IMG/VR virus record: IMGVR_UViG_3300031240_000013
Span: 1-47,863 of that record
DNA from: a virus
Strand: one strand, 5' to 3'
Length of the DNA: 47,863 bases
Each line of letters starts with the position of its first letter. Positions within the stretch are counted from its first letter, which is position 1. The position numbers were made by a program, and so were the translations under genes. Below the pieces are notes generated by a model. It did not search any database. It saw only the letters and a list, made by a program, of their open reading frames with translations, and was not told the origin of the DNA. Below are positions 33,066 to 41,200 of the stretch, in pieces.

Positions 33066-33130
33066 GGCGCTTGTCTTCCAAACAAGAGTTCGAAAGAACA
33101 TAGTGGGTTCGACTCCCACGCCCCGCCCCA
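33045..33130 (+). tRNA. tRNA-Gly(TCC) with long variable arm
   Basis: Acceptor GCTGGGC/GCCCCGC (one mismatch), anticodon arm CTTGT-CTTCCAA-ACAAG, T-arm GTGGG-TTCGACT-CCCAC, CCA encoded. The variable region GTTC-GAAA-GAAC is a hairpin not normally present in tRNA-Gly. Last gene of the array. Confidence 0.85.
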
Positions 33131-33271
33131 CACAATTAAGTCCATTAATCGGACACACATTTGCGGCCATAACTGTCCGCGATGCAGACGGCGCAAGCGT
33201 CTAAGAAGGGGCCATTCAGGGGCCTTGTACCACAACCTGACCATCTCCAACTACATCAAAGGATCAACAAA
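33131..33271. other. Intergenic region before the structural genes
   Basis: 141 bases with palindrome site 27, a hairpin AGACG-GCGCAAG-CGTCT (~33185-33201) and two GGGGCC repeats. No gene supported. Confidence 0.5.
33140..33154 (+). repeat. GTCC palindrome site 27
   Basis: Perfect consensus gtccattaatcggac, 9 bases after the last tRNA. Confidence 0.9.
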
Positions 33272-33919
33272 ATGGCACGTACAGATACAAGTTACGGCAT
33301 TAATAATTATGTCGTAACCCCCTCCCAGTATACCGCAGGCAGCGAACAGGTTCTCTATGCTCCTCTCGCCGCAGGCGTAAACCCGAACTTTCCTTCACCG
33401 TTGTTCCCGCTTTCAACCAGCACCTACCCAGTAGCGGTGTACATCGCGCCGTCGCCTGATATTGCGGGATCGGTATTTGACGGACACCCGTTTGAAGTTA
33501 AGTTCGCGGCAAAGTTTACGACCGCCGCTTCGGCCAGCATTACCCTGAACATGTATCAGGTGACGAACTCGGTCCTTACTTCGGGAATTACCTCGACTAC
33601 ATACGGCACTCTGACCCAGGCTTCTCCCTCGGGAACGGGCATTACCAAGCTCGTGACTGGAACTTCGACGGCTGCGAATACAACCTCCGGAACGCTTACC
33701 TTCAGTCAGCAATATGCTTGGGATTCGACCTCGAAACTGTTGGCCATTAACACGACGGCTACGACGTATCAAAAGGGTGTTTCTATTTCGAATACCCAAT
33801 CTGCGGCGACTGTAGCCAGCTTGGCATTCACGGATTTGAACTTCATCCCGACGTTCACGTTCACGACCGCGTTGCCTACTGTGTTTACGATCACGGAGTT
33901 TAACATTATTCGTATCTGA
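33272..33919 (+). CDS. Putative virion structural protein
   Basis: 215 residues from ATG 33272 (AAAGGA site): MARTDTSYGINNYVVTPSQY onward. Thr/Ser/Ala-rich and beta-rich throughout (SASITLNMYQVTNS, FTDLNFIPTFTFTTA), with few charged residues, as in head-decoration or tail-fibre-associated proteins. No named family recognised. First gene of the rightward late block. Confidence 0.65.
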   Translation: MARTDTSYGINNYVVTPSQYTAGSEQVLYAPLAAGVNPNFPSPLFPLSTSTYPVAVYIAPSPDIAGSVFDGHPFEVKFAAKFTTAASASITLNMYQVTNSVLTSGITSTTYGTLTQASPSGTGITKLVTGTSTAANTTSGTLTFSQQYAWDSTSKLLAINTTATTYQKGVSISNTQSAATVASLAFTDLNFIPTFTFTTALPTVFTITEFNIIRI

Positions 33920-33977
33920 ACCCAACCAGCGGGTGTTTCTTCGGAGGCACCCGCATACTTTTTGAGCAGGAGGCGAA

Positions 33978-34199
33978 ATGGAATATCTAATCTATTTGCT
34001 GGTCGCCGCTGTTCTGATCGCATTAGCCCTCATCGCCGCCGACAGACACCTTTGCCTGAAGGATGTGGAGCGCGATCTTAAAGAATACTTGGGTGACATA
34101 GAAGTCGCTAGAAACTGCTGTCACTTTGCGATTCGGATACATTTCGATGCTCAAGTATACGCAATAAAGGCGCTGATCCGCAGACACTTCAAACTGTAA
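33978..34199 (+). CDS. Membrane-anchored small protein
   Basis: 73 residues from ATG 33978 (AGGAGG). MEYLIYLLVAAVLIALALIA is an N-terminal membrane segment; the rest is a charged helix. Position between structural genes would allow a holin-like or accessory role, but one membrane segment is not diagnostic. Confidence 0.65.
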   Translation: MEYLIYLLVAAVLIALALIAADRHLCLKDVERDLKEYLGDIEVARNCCHFAIRIHFDAQVYAIKALIRRHFKL

Positions 34200-34208
34200 G
34201 GAACATAA

Positions 34209-34562
34209 ATGAGTAACGTCCTCGTAAACCAGCCTATCCAAATTGATGCAGATATCACGACATGGCGAAGCGCCACAGCGGTTAAAGCCTTGGGCATCAC
34301 CACGGGTATTCGCGTCCTGAAACTCGTCTTATCTGTTGCCGGAGGCGGGGCTTCCTCTGCGGGTAACGTGACTATTACCGCTCCCTCGGATTCAGCCGTT
34401 CTTTACCCCACTCTCGCCGTTCCCGCTGCACAACCCGCGAATACAATTCTCTTTACGGACGAACCCACCTCCCCCTCCTCGACTTTGACTTGGAGGGATT
34501 TTGCTGTCACGGGAGTTACGGCGACAGGTACGAAGCTCTATCTCTACTACGCGCTTGGATAA
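34209..34562 (+). CDS. Putative structural protein
   Basis: 117 residues, MSNVLVNQPIQIDADITTWR onward (AAGGA site). Gly/Ser/Thr-rich beta pattern (LKLVLSVAGGGASSAGNVTI, GVTATGTKLYLYYALG). Probably part of the tail-fibre or capsid-surface set with its neighbours. Confidence 0.6.
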   Translation: MSNVLVNQPIQIDADITTWRSATAVKALGITTGIRVLKLVLSVAGGGASSAGNVTITAPSDSAVLYPTLAVPAAQPANTILFTDEPTSPSSTLTWRDFAVTGVTATGTKLYLYYALG

Positions 34563-34563
34563 C

Positions 34564-37500
34564 ATGAAGAAACTCCTACTCCTTTTCGGCCTGCTCGTTA
34601 CTTGTCCATTAATCGGACGAGCGCAGGCTCCTGCTTATCAGAACGTGACCTTCGTCGGGTCGGCCCCTTCTGGGGCTTGTACCAACGGTTCGCCTGCTCA
34701 GATTGTGATTTCCACAGGTGTTATTTACACTTGCCAAGCCTCAACTTGGGCTGTTGCTGGTGGTGGAGGCGGGGGTGGTCCCTATCTCCCCCTCGCAGGC
34801 GGCACGCTGACAGGAGCCACGGGCGGCGCACCGATAGCAGGAGGGATCAATGCCACGCAGTACCTCCAAAACGGAATGCCCGTAGGGGCCACATTCGACA
34901 CCGCAGACGCTACGCTCTGGGATGTGTTCGATCTTCATGAAGGCAGCGGTGGGACACTGACCGGCATCGTAAACGGTAACACCTGCACGTTTACTCCGAC
35001 GACGAATCAATTGAGTTGGAGCGGGAATTCTCTGGTCTTCGCCAGCGGCAACTTCCAGACTGGAATTTCTTGCGCTGGGGCGACGAACGCAGTGATTGTG
35101 CAGGTTGTGGTGAATTGGAGTACGGGCTCTGCTTCCGAGAATCATTACGGGCTATTCGGCGTGGCGAATGCTCCAGCCACCCCACTCGAACTTTCCTTCG
35201 ATGGCTATAACAACAATGGATTTTCTGGCATCCCGGCAATTCCAGGCATCACGGGCGTGCAGTACGGAATTGCTTCGGCTGGCAATCAGTATCAGGTGTG
35301 GACTGAGCAGGCTGGGGCTTCGACCTACGTCTTCAAAGACAACCTGGGGATCACCCCGACGAATGTAAACTCTGGAACTCTGACATGGGGAGCAACTTCG
35401 GCGAGCGCAAATGCAACCGTTATCGGCGCAGTGACAGACTCGATCACCTGTACTGCCATCGCCAACTGCATCATGCGGAACGGAACGATCCTCGGTTTCG
35501 CCATCTATACAAGCGCAGCTTCAACCTACTCCGCGCTTCAGACTCTTGTTAGCCGAAACGAAACTGCGTGGGCACAGATTGCCGCGAACCACGGATTCCA
35601 GCTTGGCCCATTTGTCAACACCAACGCAATCACCAAGAACATTCTGTTCTGCAACGGCACCTCGATTGAGGCGGGCTATCCGGTCGGAACTCCTATCTGC
35701 GCCGCGACCCTCACGGGCCTCAGCTCATCGACCTATCAGCCTTTGAGTGCGGCAGTGCCGTCCGCGCGACTCTCGGCGGGTGTCGCTAATCTCACGCAAG
35801 CGGCATTCTATGCGGCCAGCCCTTCGGCGAACAGTATCATCGCTTTCCACGGCGATGCTTGTACAAACGATATGGGCAATGGCAGCGTGACCGCCGCAGC
35901 ATGCTTCAATAATCTCCAGACCACGGTCACGGCGTACAGGAAACTCGGGTTTACGCCTGTCCTCATCGGTACGCAGATTTCTCGCACGGGGCAGGATACA
36001 AACAAGAACACTTGGAACGCCTTGGTTCGAGCCTCGGCCAATATGCTTGGATACACGCTCTGCGACATCGCGGCCAATCCGCTTGTGGGAGCAGACGGAG
36101 CCTATGCCAGCTCGACGTACTTCCAGGCAGACGGGGTCCATCTCAAGGCCGCAGGGCAGGCTCAGTACGCGCCAACCATCGCTTCCTGCGTGCAATCAGC
36201 ACAAGGAGCGACGGCAAGCGCCCCAACCGCGCAGGCGGCGAACTCGTACTCGATGACTCCTGCTGATAATTACCTCGTCCAGACCATCACTGGAGCAGGA
36301 ACAACGACACTGCCGGAGTGCGTCGGTCTGACCGGCTATCCTTATCAGATCACGAACCTGAACTCGGGATCATTCGCAATTACCGTCTCCGGGGCAGGGA
36401 GCGAGACGATTACAGGTTCATCTACGATCGCGCCAAATTCAACGGCACGCTTCACGGCACAATTAACCGGACCGACTACAGGCGGGTGCTATTGGCAGAG
36501 GACGCTAGACGCCCTTCCCATCGCGGGCGGAGCGCTGACGGGTCCGCTCCAAACCCCCCAGATCATCGACGGCATCGACAACGCCACATATCACCCGGCA
36601 GCGTGCGGAACACTGACCAATGTGCCATCGTGGTGCGCGGGCTCCGATATGGGCGCGTGGATTAATGCGGCCTACGCTGCGGGCACATCGCCGGTGGGGA
36701 TTATCGTCGATGCTGGAAATTACAGCTTCTCGACGCCGATTGTCTTTGGCGTGAACAACAAAGAGGTAACGGTGTGGACCAACGGCGCGCAGCTTACCTA
36801 CACCGCAAGCAGCGGCACCGCCATTACGTTCCAAACCGGAACTTCGGTCAATGCGCCGTCCTCGATCTATGACTTAAATCTGACAACAAATGTAAGCGCA
36901 GCAACCACGACAGGTCTTGCGATCGGTGCGTCGGGGACGCAGGCTAATTTCGTCAAGCTCGTGAATCCGAGCATCAATAGCTTCAAGTATCTGGTGACAG
37001 ATATAAGCTATGGTGCTGAAATCATCAGCCCGACGTTCTATAACTGCTCCTCGGCTGCCGGCTCTCAGGGCATCACAATCACAGGCAGCGGCGACGACTT
37101 ACATGTGAAGGGCGGCAACATCACCGGATGCGCGACGAATGTCTATCAAAGCGCCAATGAGAACAACTGGCTCGACAATGTGATATTGGCAAATGCGACG
37201 ACAGATGACGTTGTAGTAACCGCTGGGCAGATGCGTTGCACCGCCTGCCATTTTGTTAATGCACCGGGGGCTACCGCTCTATATCTTAACAACGCGAGCA
37301 CATTTGCTACTGACAATTCATACTACGAGGATGATGCGACGTCAGGGAATTCAGCCTCTCCGATTGTCAACACGGGCGTTCTAAGCAATACCGCAACCAC
37401 CATTTATTCAGCCGGAGAGACGTACACGAATTTCATCAAAACCACGGGAGTCCAATGGAATCTGTCTTACACGGGATTCATACAAGACTACGGCGGTCAT

Positions 37501-38631
37501 ATCGCGGACGCCTACAATCTCTCGACTCGTGGTGACAGGCAGATCACTCTGTCTAACCCTGATTTCGAGAACAGTTCCCTCATTCCTCCTCCTGGCTGGA
37601 TCACCGTGAATGGAGCGGTGGTGGCGTCCTATGAAACATCCACGCAGTACACGGGCAAAACTCAGTCCATCAAGTTCACTGGGAATACGCAGTACAACGG
37701 ACTTGAGTATCTGACATCGTTTTCTGTAGTGCCAGGCGATGTCTACTCTCTTCAGTGCGCAATGAAAAGCGATGCGACCAGCACCCCTAACTGCGTGTTG
37801 CAGTTCCAGACCAATACGGGGGGCTATGTCTCCAATCTAGGAGTATCGAACAGCACGACCTCATGGGTGTTGGCCACGGCAAGCGCCATCGTCCCGGCGA
37901 CCGCTGTGAAGGCCGTCCTGTTTCTTCAAAACAATACGGCAGCCGGTGCTGGAACTTCATGGTTCGATGAGGTAAGCGTCCAAAAAAGCAACTTCCCTGG
38001 AGAGGTCACCGGGAATGGACACTGGAATACGCAGGCTAATTCCGGTTCCAATCTCTGCGGCTCCGCAACCTTGAGCGGAACGAATTGGGCTGGATCGGGG
38101 CTTGGGCCCTATACGCACTCGTCGGGCAGCACGGTTGCCTTAACGGCTTCCGGCTGTACCGCTCTTGTGGCCGGCCAATCCTATCTCGTGACTTATACGC
38201 AGGTGGCTGGAGGTGGGGCAAATGTTACTCCGAGCTTCGGCGGTCTGAGCGGCACCGCAAACTCTGCGAGCAACACATATACGCAGTACGGCACCGCGAC
38301 ATCGACTACTGCTGTCGCGTTCACGCCCGTCACCGGATTCACGGGCACAATCACTCTGGGCACGGTGGTTGCGCAAGGTCCGAAGGCTACCTCCTGCGGG
38401 ACTCCTGTGATTGTTCAGGGAAGCACGGATCATGCCGGCAAGCTCACCACTGCGGCGTCAGGATGTGTTATTACCTTCCAAACGGCTTATACGAACGCCC
38501 CTAGTTGCCACTTCACTCCCGATACCGCAGTCACCGGAGACGCCTCGCAGTCCGTGACTAACTCATCTATGACCGTGACGGCTGTGGGAATGACCGCGTT
38601 GGATTATGAATGTACAGGTTTGAATGAATAG
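34564..38631 (+). CDS. Large tail-fibre/tailspike protein with SGNH hydrolase domain
   Basis: 1355 residues. The N-terminus MKKLLLLFGLLVTCPLIGRA reads as a signal peptide, unusual for a virion protein. Then Gly-rich repeats (GGGGGGGPYLPLAGGTLTGA, a common fibre motif). A GDSL/SGNH-type domain follows, with GTSIEAG (~364), HGDACTNDM (~427) and DGVHL (~522) as Ser, Asn and Asp-His blocks. A Ser/Thr-rich right-handed beta-helix-like region (~665-1000, beginning DMGAWINAAYAAG) and a jelly-roll-like carbohydrate-binding region (~1000-1150) come next. Likely binds and deacetylates or cleaves host surface glycans. Palindrome site 28 encodes CPLIGR within the signal. Confidence 0.8.
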   Translation: MKKLLLLFGLLVTCPLIGRAQAPAYQNVTFVGSAPSGACTNGSPAQIVISTGVIYTCQASTWAVAGGGGGGGPYLPLAGGTLTGATGGAPIAGGINATQYLQNGMPVGATFDTADATLWDVFDLHEGSGGTLTGIVNGNTCTFTPTTNQLSWSGNSLVFASGNFQTGISCAGATNAVIVQVVVNWSTGSASENHYGLFGVANAPATPLELSFDGYNNNGFSGIPAIPGITGVQYGIASAGNQYQVWTEQAGASTYVFKDNLGITPTNVNSGTLTWGATSASANATVIGAVTDSITCTAIANCIMRNGTILGFAIYTSAASTYSALQTLVSRNETAWAQIAANHGFQLGPFVNTNAITKNILFCNGTSIEAGYPVGTPICAATLTGLSSSTYQPLSAAVPSARLSAGVANLTQAAFYAASPSANSIIAFHGDACTNDMGNGSVTAAACFNNLQTTVTAYRKLGFTPVLIGTQISRTGQDTNKNTWNALVRASANMLGYTLCDIAANPLVGADGAYASSTYFQADGVHLKAAGQAQYAPTIASCVQSAQGATASAPTAQAANSYSMTPADNYLVQTITGAGTTTLPECVGLTGYPYQITNLNSGSFAITVSGAGSETITGSSTIAPNSTARFTAQLTGPTTGGCYWQRTLDALPIAGGALTGPLQTPQIIDGIDNATYHPAACGTLTNVPSWCAGSDMGAWINAAYAAGTSPVGIIVDAGNYSFSTPIVFGVNNKEVTVWTNGAQLTYTASSGTAITFQTGTSVNAPSSIYDLNLTTNVSAATTTGLAIGASGTQANFVKLVNPSINSFKYLVTDISYGAEIISPTFYNCSSAAGSQGITITGSGDDLHVKGGNITGCATNVYQSANENNWLDNVILANATTDDVVVTAGQMRCTACHFVNAPGATALYLNNASTFATDNSYYEDDATSGNSASPIVNTGVLSNTATTIYSAGETYTNFIKTTGVQWNLSYTGFIQDYGGHIADAYNLSTRGDRQITLSNPDFENSSLIPPPGWITVNGAVVASYETSTQYTGKTQSIKFTGNTQYNGLEYLTSFSVVPGDVYSLQCAMKSDATSTPNCVLQFQTNTGGYVSNLGVSNSTTSWVLATASAIVPATAVKAVLFLQNNTAAGAGTSWFDEVSVQKSNFPGEVTGNGHWNTQANSGSNLCGSATLSGTNWAGSGLGPYTHSSGSTVALTASGCTALVAGQSYLVTYTQVAGGGANVTPSFGGLSGTANSASNTYTQYGTATSTTAVAFTPVTGFTGTITLGTVVAQGPKATSCGTPVIVQGSTDHAGKLTTAASGCVITFQTAYTNAPSCHFTPDTAVTGDASQSVTNSSMTVTAVGMTALDYECTGLNE
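34604..34618 (+). repeat. GTCC palindrome site 28
   Basis: Perfect consensus gtccattaatcggac within codons 14-19 of the tail protein. Confidence 0.9.
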
Positions 38632-38661
38632 GAACCTCACCGAGATCGCAGGAAGGAAATT

Positions 38662-38973
38662 ATGAAAAGTTCAAGAGCTAACAGCCACATGGGTGGCGGG
38701 AAAAGCAAGTCGAAATCGAAGTCCGGCGGCAAGAAGCCTCATTCGATGCACGTAAAGCGTGCTCATTCTGGTGGGTTCATTGTTACGCATCACCACCAGC
38801 CCGACGAAACGGGGGCCTCTCCAGAACCCGAAGATCACGTCGTACCTGACATGCAGTCGCTCCAAGATCACATGCAAGCCGGGATGGGGGATCAACCCCC
38901 AGCACCAATGACTCCTCCAGCAGCCGCAGGTCCCGCAGCGGGAGCAGGCGGAGCCCCGCCAGCAGGGATGTAA
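38662..38973 (+). CDS. Conserved phage protein of unknown function
   Basis: 103 residues, GGAAGGA site. Lys/Ser/Gly-rich start (GGGKSKSKSKSGGKKP), a core MHVKRAHSGGFIVTHHH and EDHVVPDMQSLQDHM, then a Pro/Ala/Gly tail. The core (H-x-K/R-R-A-x-x-G-G-F/Y-I/V-x-x-H) recurs in phage structural regions next to portal and terminase. Function unknown. Confidence 0.72.
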   Translation: MKSSRANSHMGGGKSKSKSKSGGKKPHSMHVKRAHSGGFIVTHHHQPDETGASPEPEDHVVPDMQSLQDHMQAGMGDQPPAPMTPPAAAGPAAGAGGAPPAGM

Positions 38974-38974
38974 T

Positions 38975-39238
38975 ATGACTTGTTTCTGGACAGCCTTCTT
39001 CGATTTCTGGAGCGCAATCGGCCAGCACATCCGAGCAAACGGCGGGGTGTATGGAACAGCGGCGGTAGCTGTAGCTTTGGCCGCAGGAAAGAACATGCCT
39101 CCCGTTATTCCGAAAAGCATTCAGGACTTGTGGTCTTGGGCATATAGCACGGTCCAAACCGCGCTGCCCATGTCACACACCAATGCTCAACTTCCAAACC
39201 CTATTCAGCCGGTACCCACTCCGGCCCAAACCAAATAG
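38975..39238 (+). CDS. Hypothetical protein in structural block
   Basis: 87 residues, MTCFWTAFFDFWSAIGQHIR onward, with AVAVALAAGKNMPPVIPKSI and a Pro-rich tail. The same layout (small protein with an Ala helix, Trp near the centre) is common between tail and terminase genes. Function unknown. Confidence 0.68.
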   Translation: MTCFWTAFFDFWSAIGQHIRANGGVYGTAAVAVALAAGKNMPPVIPKSIQDLWSWAYSTVQTALPMSHTNAQLPNPIQPVPTPAQTK

Positions 39239-39249
39239 AGGAGATTCAC

Positions 39250-39627
39250 ATGGCATCATTCAAGAGTGTACTTGCAACAATCGGCGCAGACGCAAAGTTG
39301 GTTTTTGCGTGGATCGGTAGCGCACAAGGACAGAAAGTTATTTCCGTCGGAGAAGCTGCTGTGGAAACAATCGCTCCGCAACTCACTGGCATTATCAATC
39401 TCGCGAACCAGGGTCTGGCCGAAGTTGTCAAGGTCGAAGCCTTGGCAGCAGCCGCCGGATCACAGTCAGGCACTGGGGCCCAGAAGTCCGTGGCCGTAGC
39501 TTCTGCTATCACCCCCGCTGTCTTGGCCTACGCTCAACAGAACGGCCTACCCGTCCCGACAGCAGACAAAATCCAGAACGCGACCAACGGCCTAGTAGCC
39601 TTCTTCAACGCTCTCGAAGGCAAGTAG
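39250..39627 (+). CDS. Hypothetical Ala-rich phage protein
   Basis: 125 residues, GAGGAG site. Ala/Val-rich helices (VISVGEAAVETIAPQLTGII, VAVASAITPAVLAYAQQNGL) and a C-terminus DKIQNATNGLVAFFNALEGK. TAG fused to palindrome site 29. I know similar proteins from phage late regions but no function. Confidence 0.72.
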   Translation: MASFKSVLATIGADAKLVFAWIGSAQGQKVISVGEAAVETIAPQLTGIINLANQGLAEVVKVEALAAAAGSQSGTGAQKSVAVASAITPAVLAYAQQNGLPVPTADKIQNATNGLVAFFNALEGK

Positions 39628-39641
39628 TCCATTAATCGGAC
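39627..39641 (+). repeat. GTCC palindrome site 29
   Basis: Perfect consensus, sharing its first G with the TAG of 39250-39627; the next ATG is 4 bases downstream. Confidence 0.9.
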
Positions 39642-39645
39642 GGTT

Positions 39646-40362
39646 ATGAATTTCCTCTCTTGGGCCAAATCGGTAGCCCTGCTGTCTCTGGCTGTTTTCC
39701 TCGGTTTCGGATCGTACTTGGTCTGGACCGCGACGAAAGCTGTCGAGAGCCTCGGCCAGCAGGGTTCCGCCGTACTAACCCAAGCAAGCACGACCCTGAC
39801 GACAATCAACGCGGGGTCGGCCCAGACATTCGATAATCTGAATCGTCTTTGTGGAACAGGTAAACCTTGCGGGACGTTTTCGGACTTAAACACAACTCTC
39901 GGCAGCATCAGACTAGCAGCCGGACAAATTACGGCGCTTTCTCAGTTTGAAAAACCCCAACTAGAAGCCATCAACACACAAGAGCTTCAGTTATTCGCGG
40001 ACACACACAAGGTCCTCGGAGGGTTGTCCGATACAATAGTTTCGACGAATAACGTGGTTGTCAATTTCATTCCACTACAGAAACAAATTGACACAGAAGC
40101 GTTCCTGCTTCAAAAGTCCACCAGAGACTTCGACTCACTACTGCTCTCGCCCGATATTACGGGAACCCTAAAAGGGATTGACGTAACTTCAAACAACCTA
40201 GCCCAGACTACCACGGATTTCCAAACCAAGTTCCATTCTGTTCTGTTCCCGCCGCCCTGCAAAGGTAAATTCTGCTTCGTGATTAAAGCGTGGCCGTATT
40301 TCAAAGCAGCGGGCGAGTTATCCGAACCGGCGTACTATTTCTCGCAACTTCTAGGAAAATAA
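39646..40362 (+). CDS. Membrane-anchored helical protein
   Basis: 238 residues. One N-terminal membrane segment (VALLSLAVFLGFGSYLVWTA) and a long helical region rich in Gln/Thr/Leu (LTTINAGSAQTFDNLNRL; LGSIRLAAGQITAL), with Cys pairs near 70 and 212. Resembles MlaD- or methyl-accepting-protein-like helical bundles in composition only. Function unknown. Confidence 0.68.
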   Translation: MNFLSWAKSVALLSLAVFLGFGSYLVWTATKAVESLGQQGSAVLTQASTTLTTINAGSAQTFDNLNRLCGTGKPCGTFSDLNTTLGSIRLAAGQITALSQFEKPQLEAINTQELQLFADTHKVLGGLSDTIVSTNNVVVNFIPLQKQIDTEAFLLQKSTRDFDSLLLSPDITGTLKGIDVTSNNLAQTTTDFQTKFHSVLFPPPCKGKFCFVIKAWPYFKAAGELSEPAYYFSQLLGK

Positions 40363-40544
40363 TGACAGCAGCCACTCTGGAGAGGTTGAAACTGTTCATA
40401 GACGGACACCGACACAAGTCCCGTGTGTCTGCTTTGAATTGTAGAGAAGGCGGCTACAAAATGTTAGCCGCCGAGCACGATAACGAGGCGGTCATGGCCG
40501 ACATGTTGTTGGTGGAGTTAGCGAAGGAGGAACCGAATGCCTGA
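40362..40544 (+). CDS. Hypothetical small protein
   Basis: 60 residues from ATG 40362 (TAATG overlap): MTAATLERLKLFIDGHRHKS onward. Helical, acidic C-terminus. Overlaps the next gene by 8 bases. Confidence 0.65.
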   Translation: MTAATLERLKLFIDGHRHKSRVSALNCREGGYKMLAAEHDNEAVMADMLLVELAKEEPNA

Positions 40545-40716
40545 TAAAAAGCCTACGACTAAGGTCGGTAAGAGAGCGGCAATGAAAACTGTTATGGATG
40601 AGTGGAAAGGCGGCTCGCTCCACTCTGGATCGAAGAAGGGTCCGAAGGTAACATCTCAAAAACAGGCAATTGCGATAAGTCTTTCCCAAGCGGGACTTTC
40701 TAGGAAAAAGAGCTGA
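40537..40716 (+). CDS. DUF6496-like small basic protein
   Basis: 59 residues, GAAGGAGG site before ATG 40537. MKTVMDEWKGGSLHSGSKKG then TSQKQAIAISLSQAGLSRK matches the DUF6496 pattern (V-M-x-E-F/W-K-x-G-x-L-x-S-G...QAIAIALSEA). Family role unknown; often beside packaging genes. Confidence 0.75.
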   Translation: MPDKKPTTKVGKRAAMKTVMDEWKGGSLHSGSKKGPKVTSQKQAIAISLSQAGLSRKKS

Positions 40717-41183
40717 TGATTTCTTCTGAATATGCGGCTGGGTTCTTCGATGGGGAAGGATGTGTAAATTTCAGTAAGCGTGGACGGTCGCGGCAGCAGT
40801 TTCTTAGAGTTATGATAACCAATACCGACCCGCAAATACTTTCTGATTTGCAGGAAACGTTTGGTGGCAGATTAGCTAAACCCAGAGTACTTGCGGATGG
40901 GTGGAAGGCTTTCCGACAGCTAATCTTGGTGGGCGAGGAGGGTTTCAAATTTCTTAGAATTGTATATCCGTATTTGAGGCTGAAGAAGAAACAAGCTGAT
41001 TTAGCCTTTCGTTTTGAGTTCTTTCGTGCTCTTCCTAAAAGCGAACGTTGCAACTTCGAACACCGTCCTTTGCCAAAAATGCCCCACAGAATAGTGGCAA
41101 AAGTTAAATCCGAAGTTTTGGAAGAGGAACATCGCATGTTTTTGGAGATGAAGGAACTCAACAAAAAGGGCAAGAAAAAGTAG
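40716..41183 (+). CDS. LAGLIDADG homing endonuclease
   Basis: 155 residues, TGATG overlap. EYAAGFFDGEGCVNF is a LAGLIDADG motif with the catalytic acid (DGEG), followed by FLRVMITNTDPQILSDLQETFGG-type strands. A single motif implies a homodimer. It sits between DUF6496 and terminase, a common place for such mobile genes. Its TAG is fused to palindrome site 30. Confidence 0.85.
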   Translation: MISSEYAAGFFDGEGCVNFSKRGRSRQQFLRVMITNTDPQILSDLQETFGGRLAKPRVLADGWKAFRQLILVGEEGFKFLRIVYPYLRLKKKQADLAFRFEFFRALPKSERCNFEHRPLPKMPHRIVAKVKSEVLEEEHRMFLEMKELNKKGKKK

Positions 41184-41197
41184 TCCATTAATCGGAA
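41183..41197 (+). repeat. GTCC palindrome site 30
   Basis: gtccattaatcggaa, fused to the TAG of the LAGLIDADG gene. Its GGAA forms part of the terminase ribosome-binding site. Confidence 0.8.
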
Positions 41198-41200
41198 TTC

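Noticed and set aside
27561-33130. Open frames on the minus strand of the tRNA array (e.g. 27691-27918, 28361-28753, 31915-32238)
   Set aside because: They cross several well-formed tRNA genes, lack ribosome-binding sites and match no family. Protein-like runs there are probably chance.
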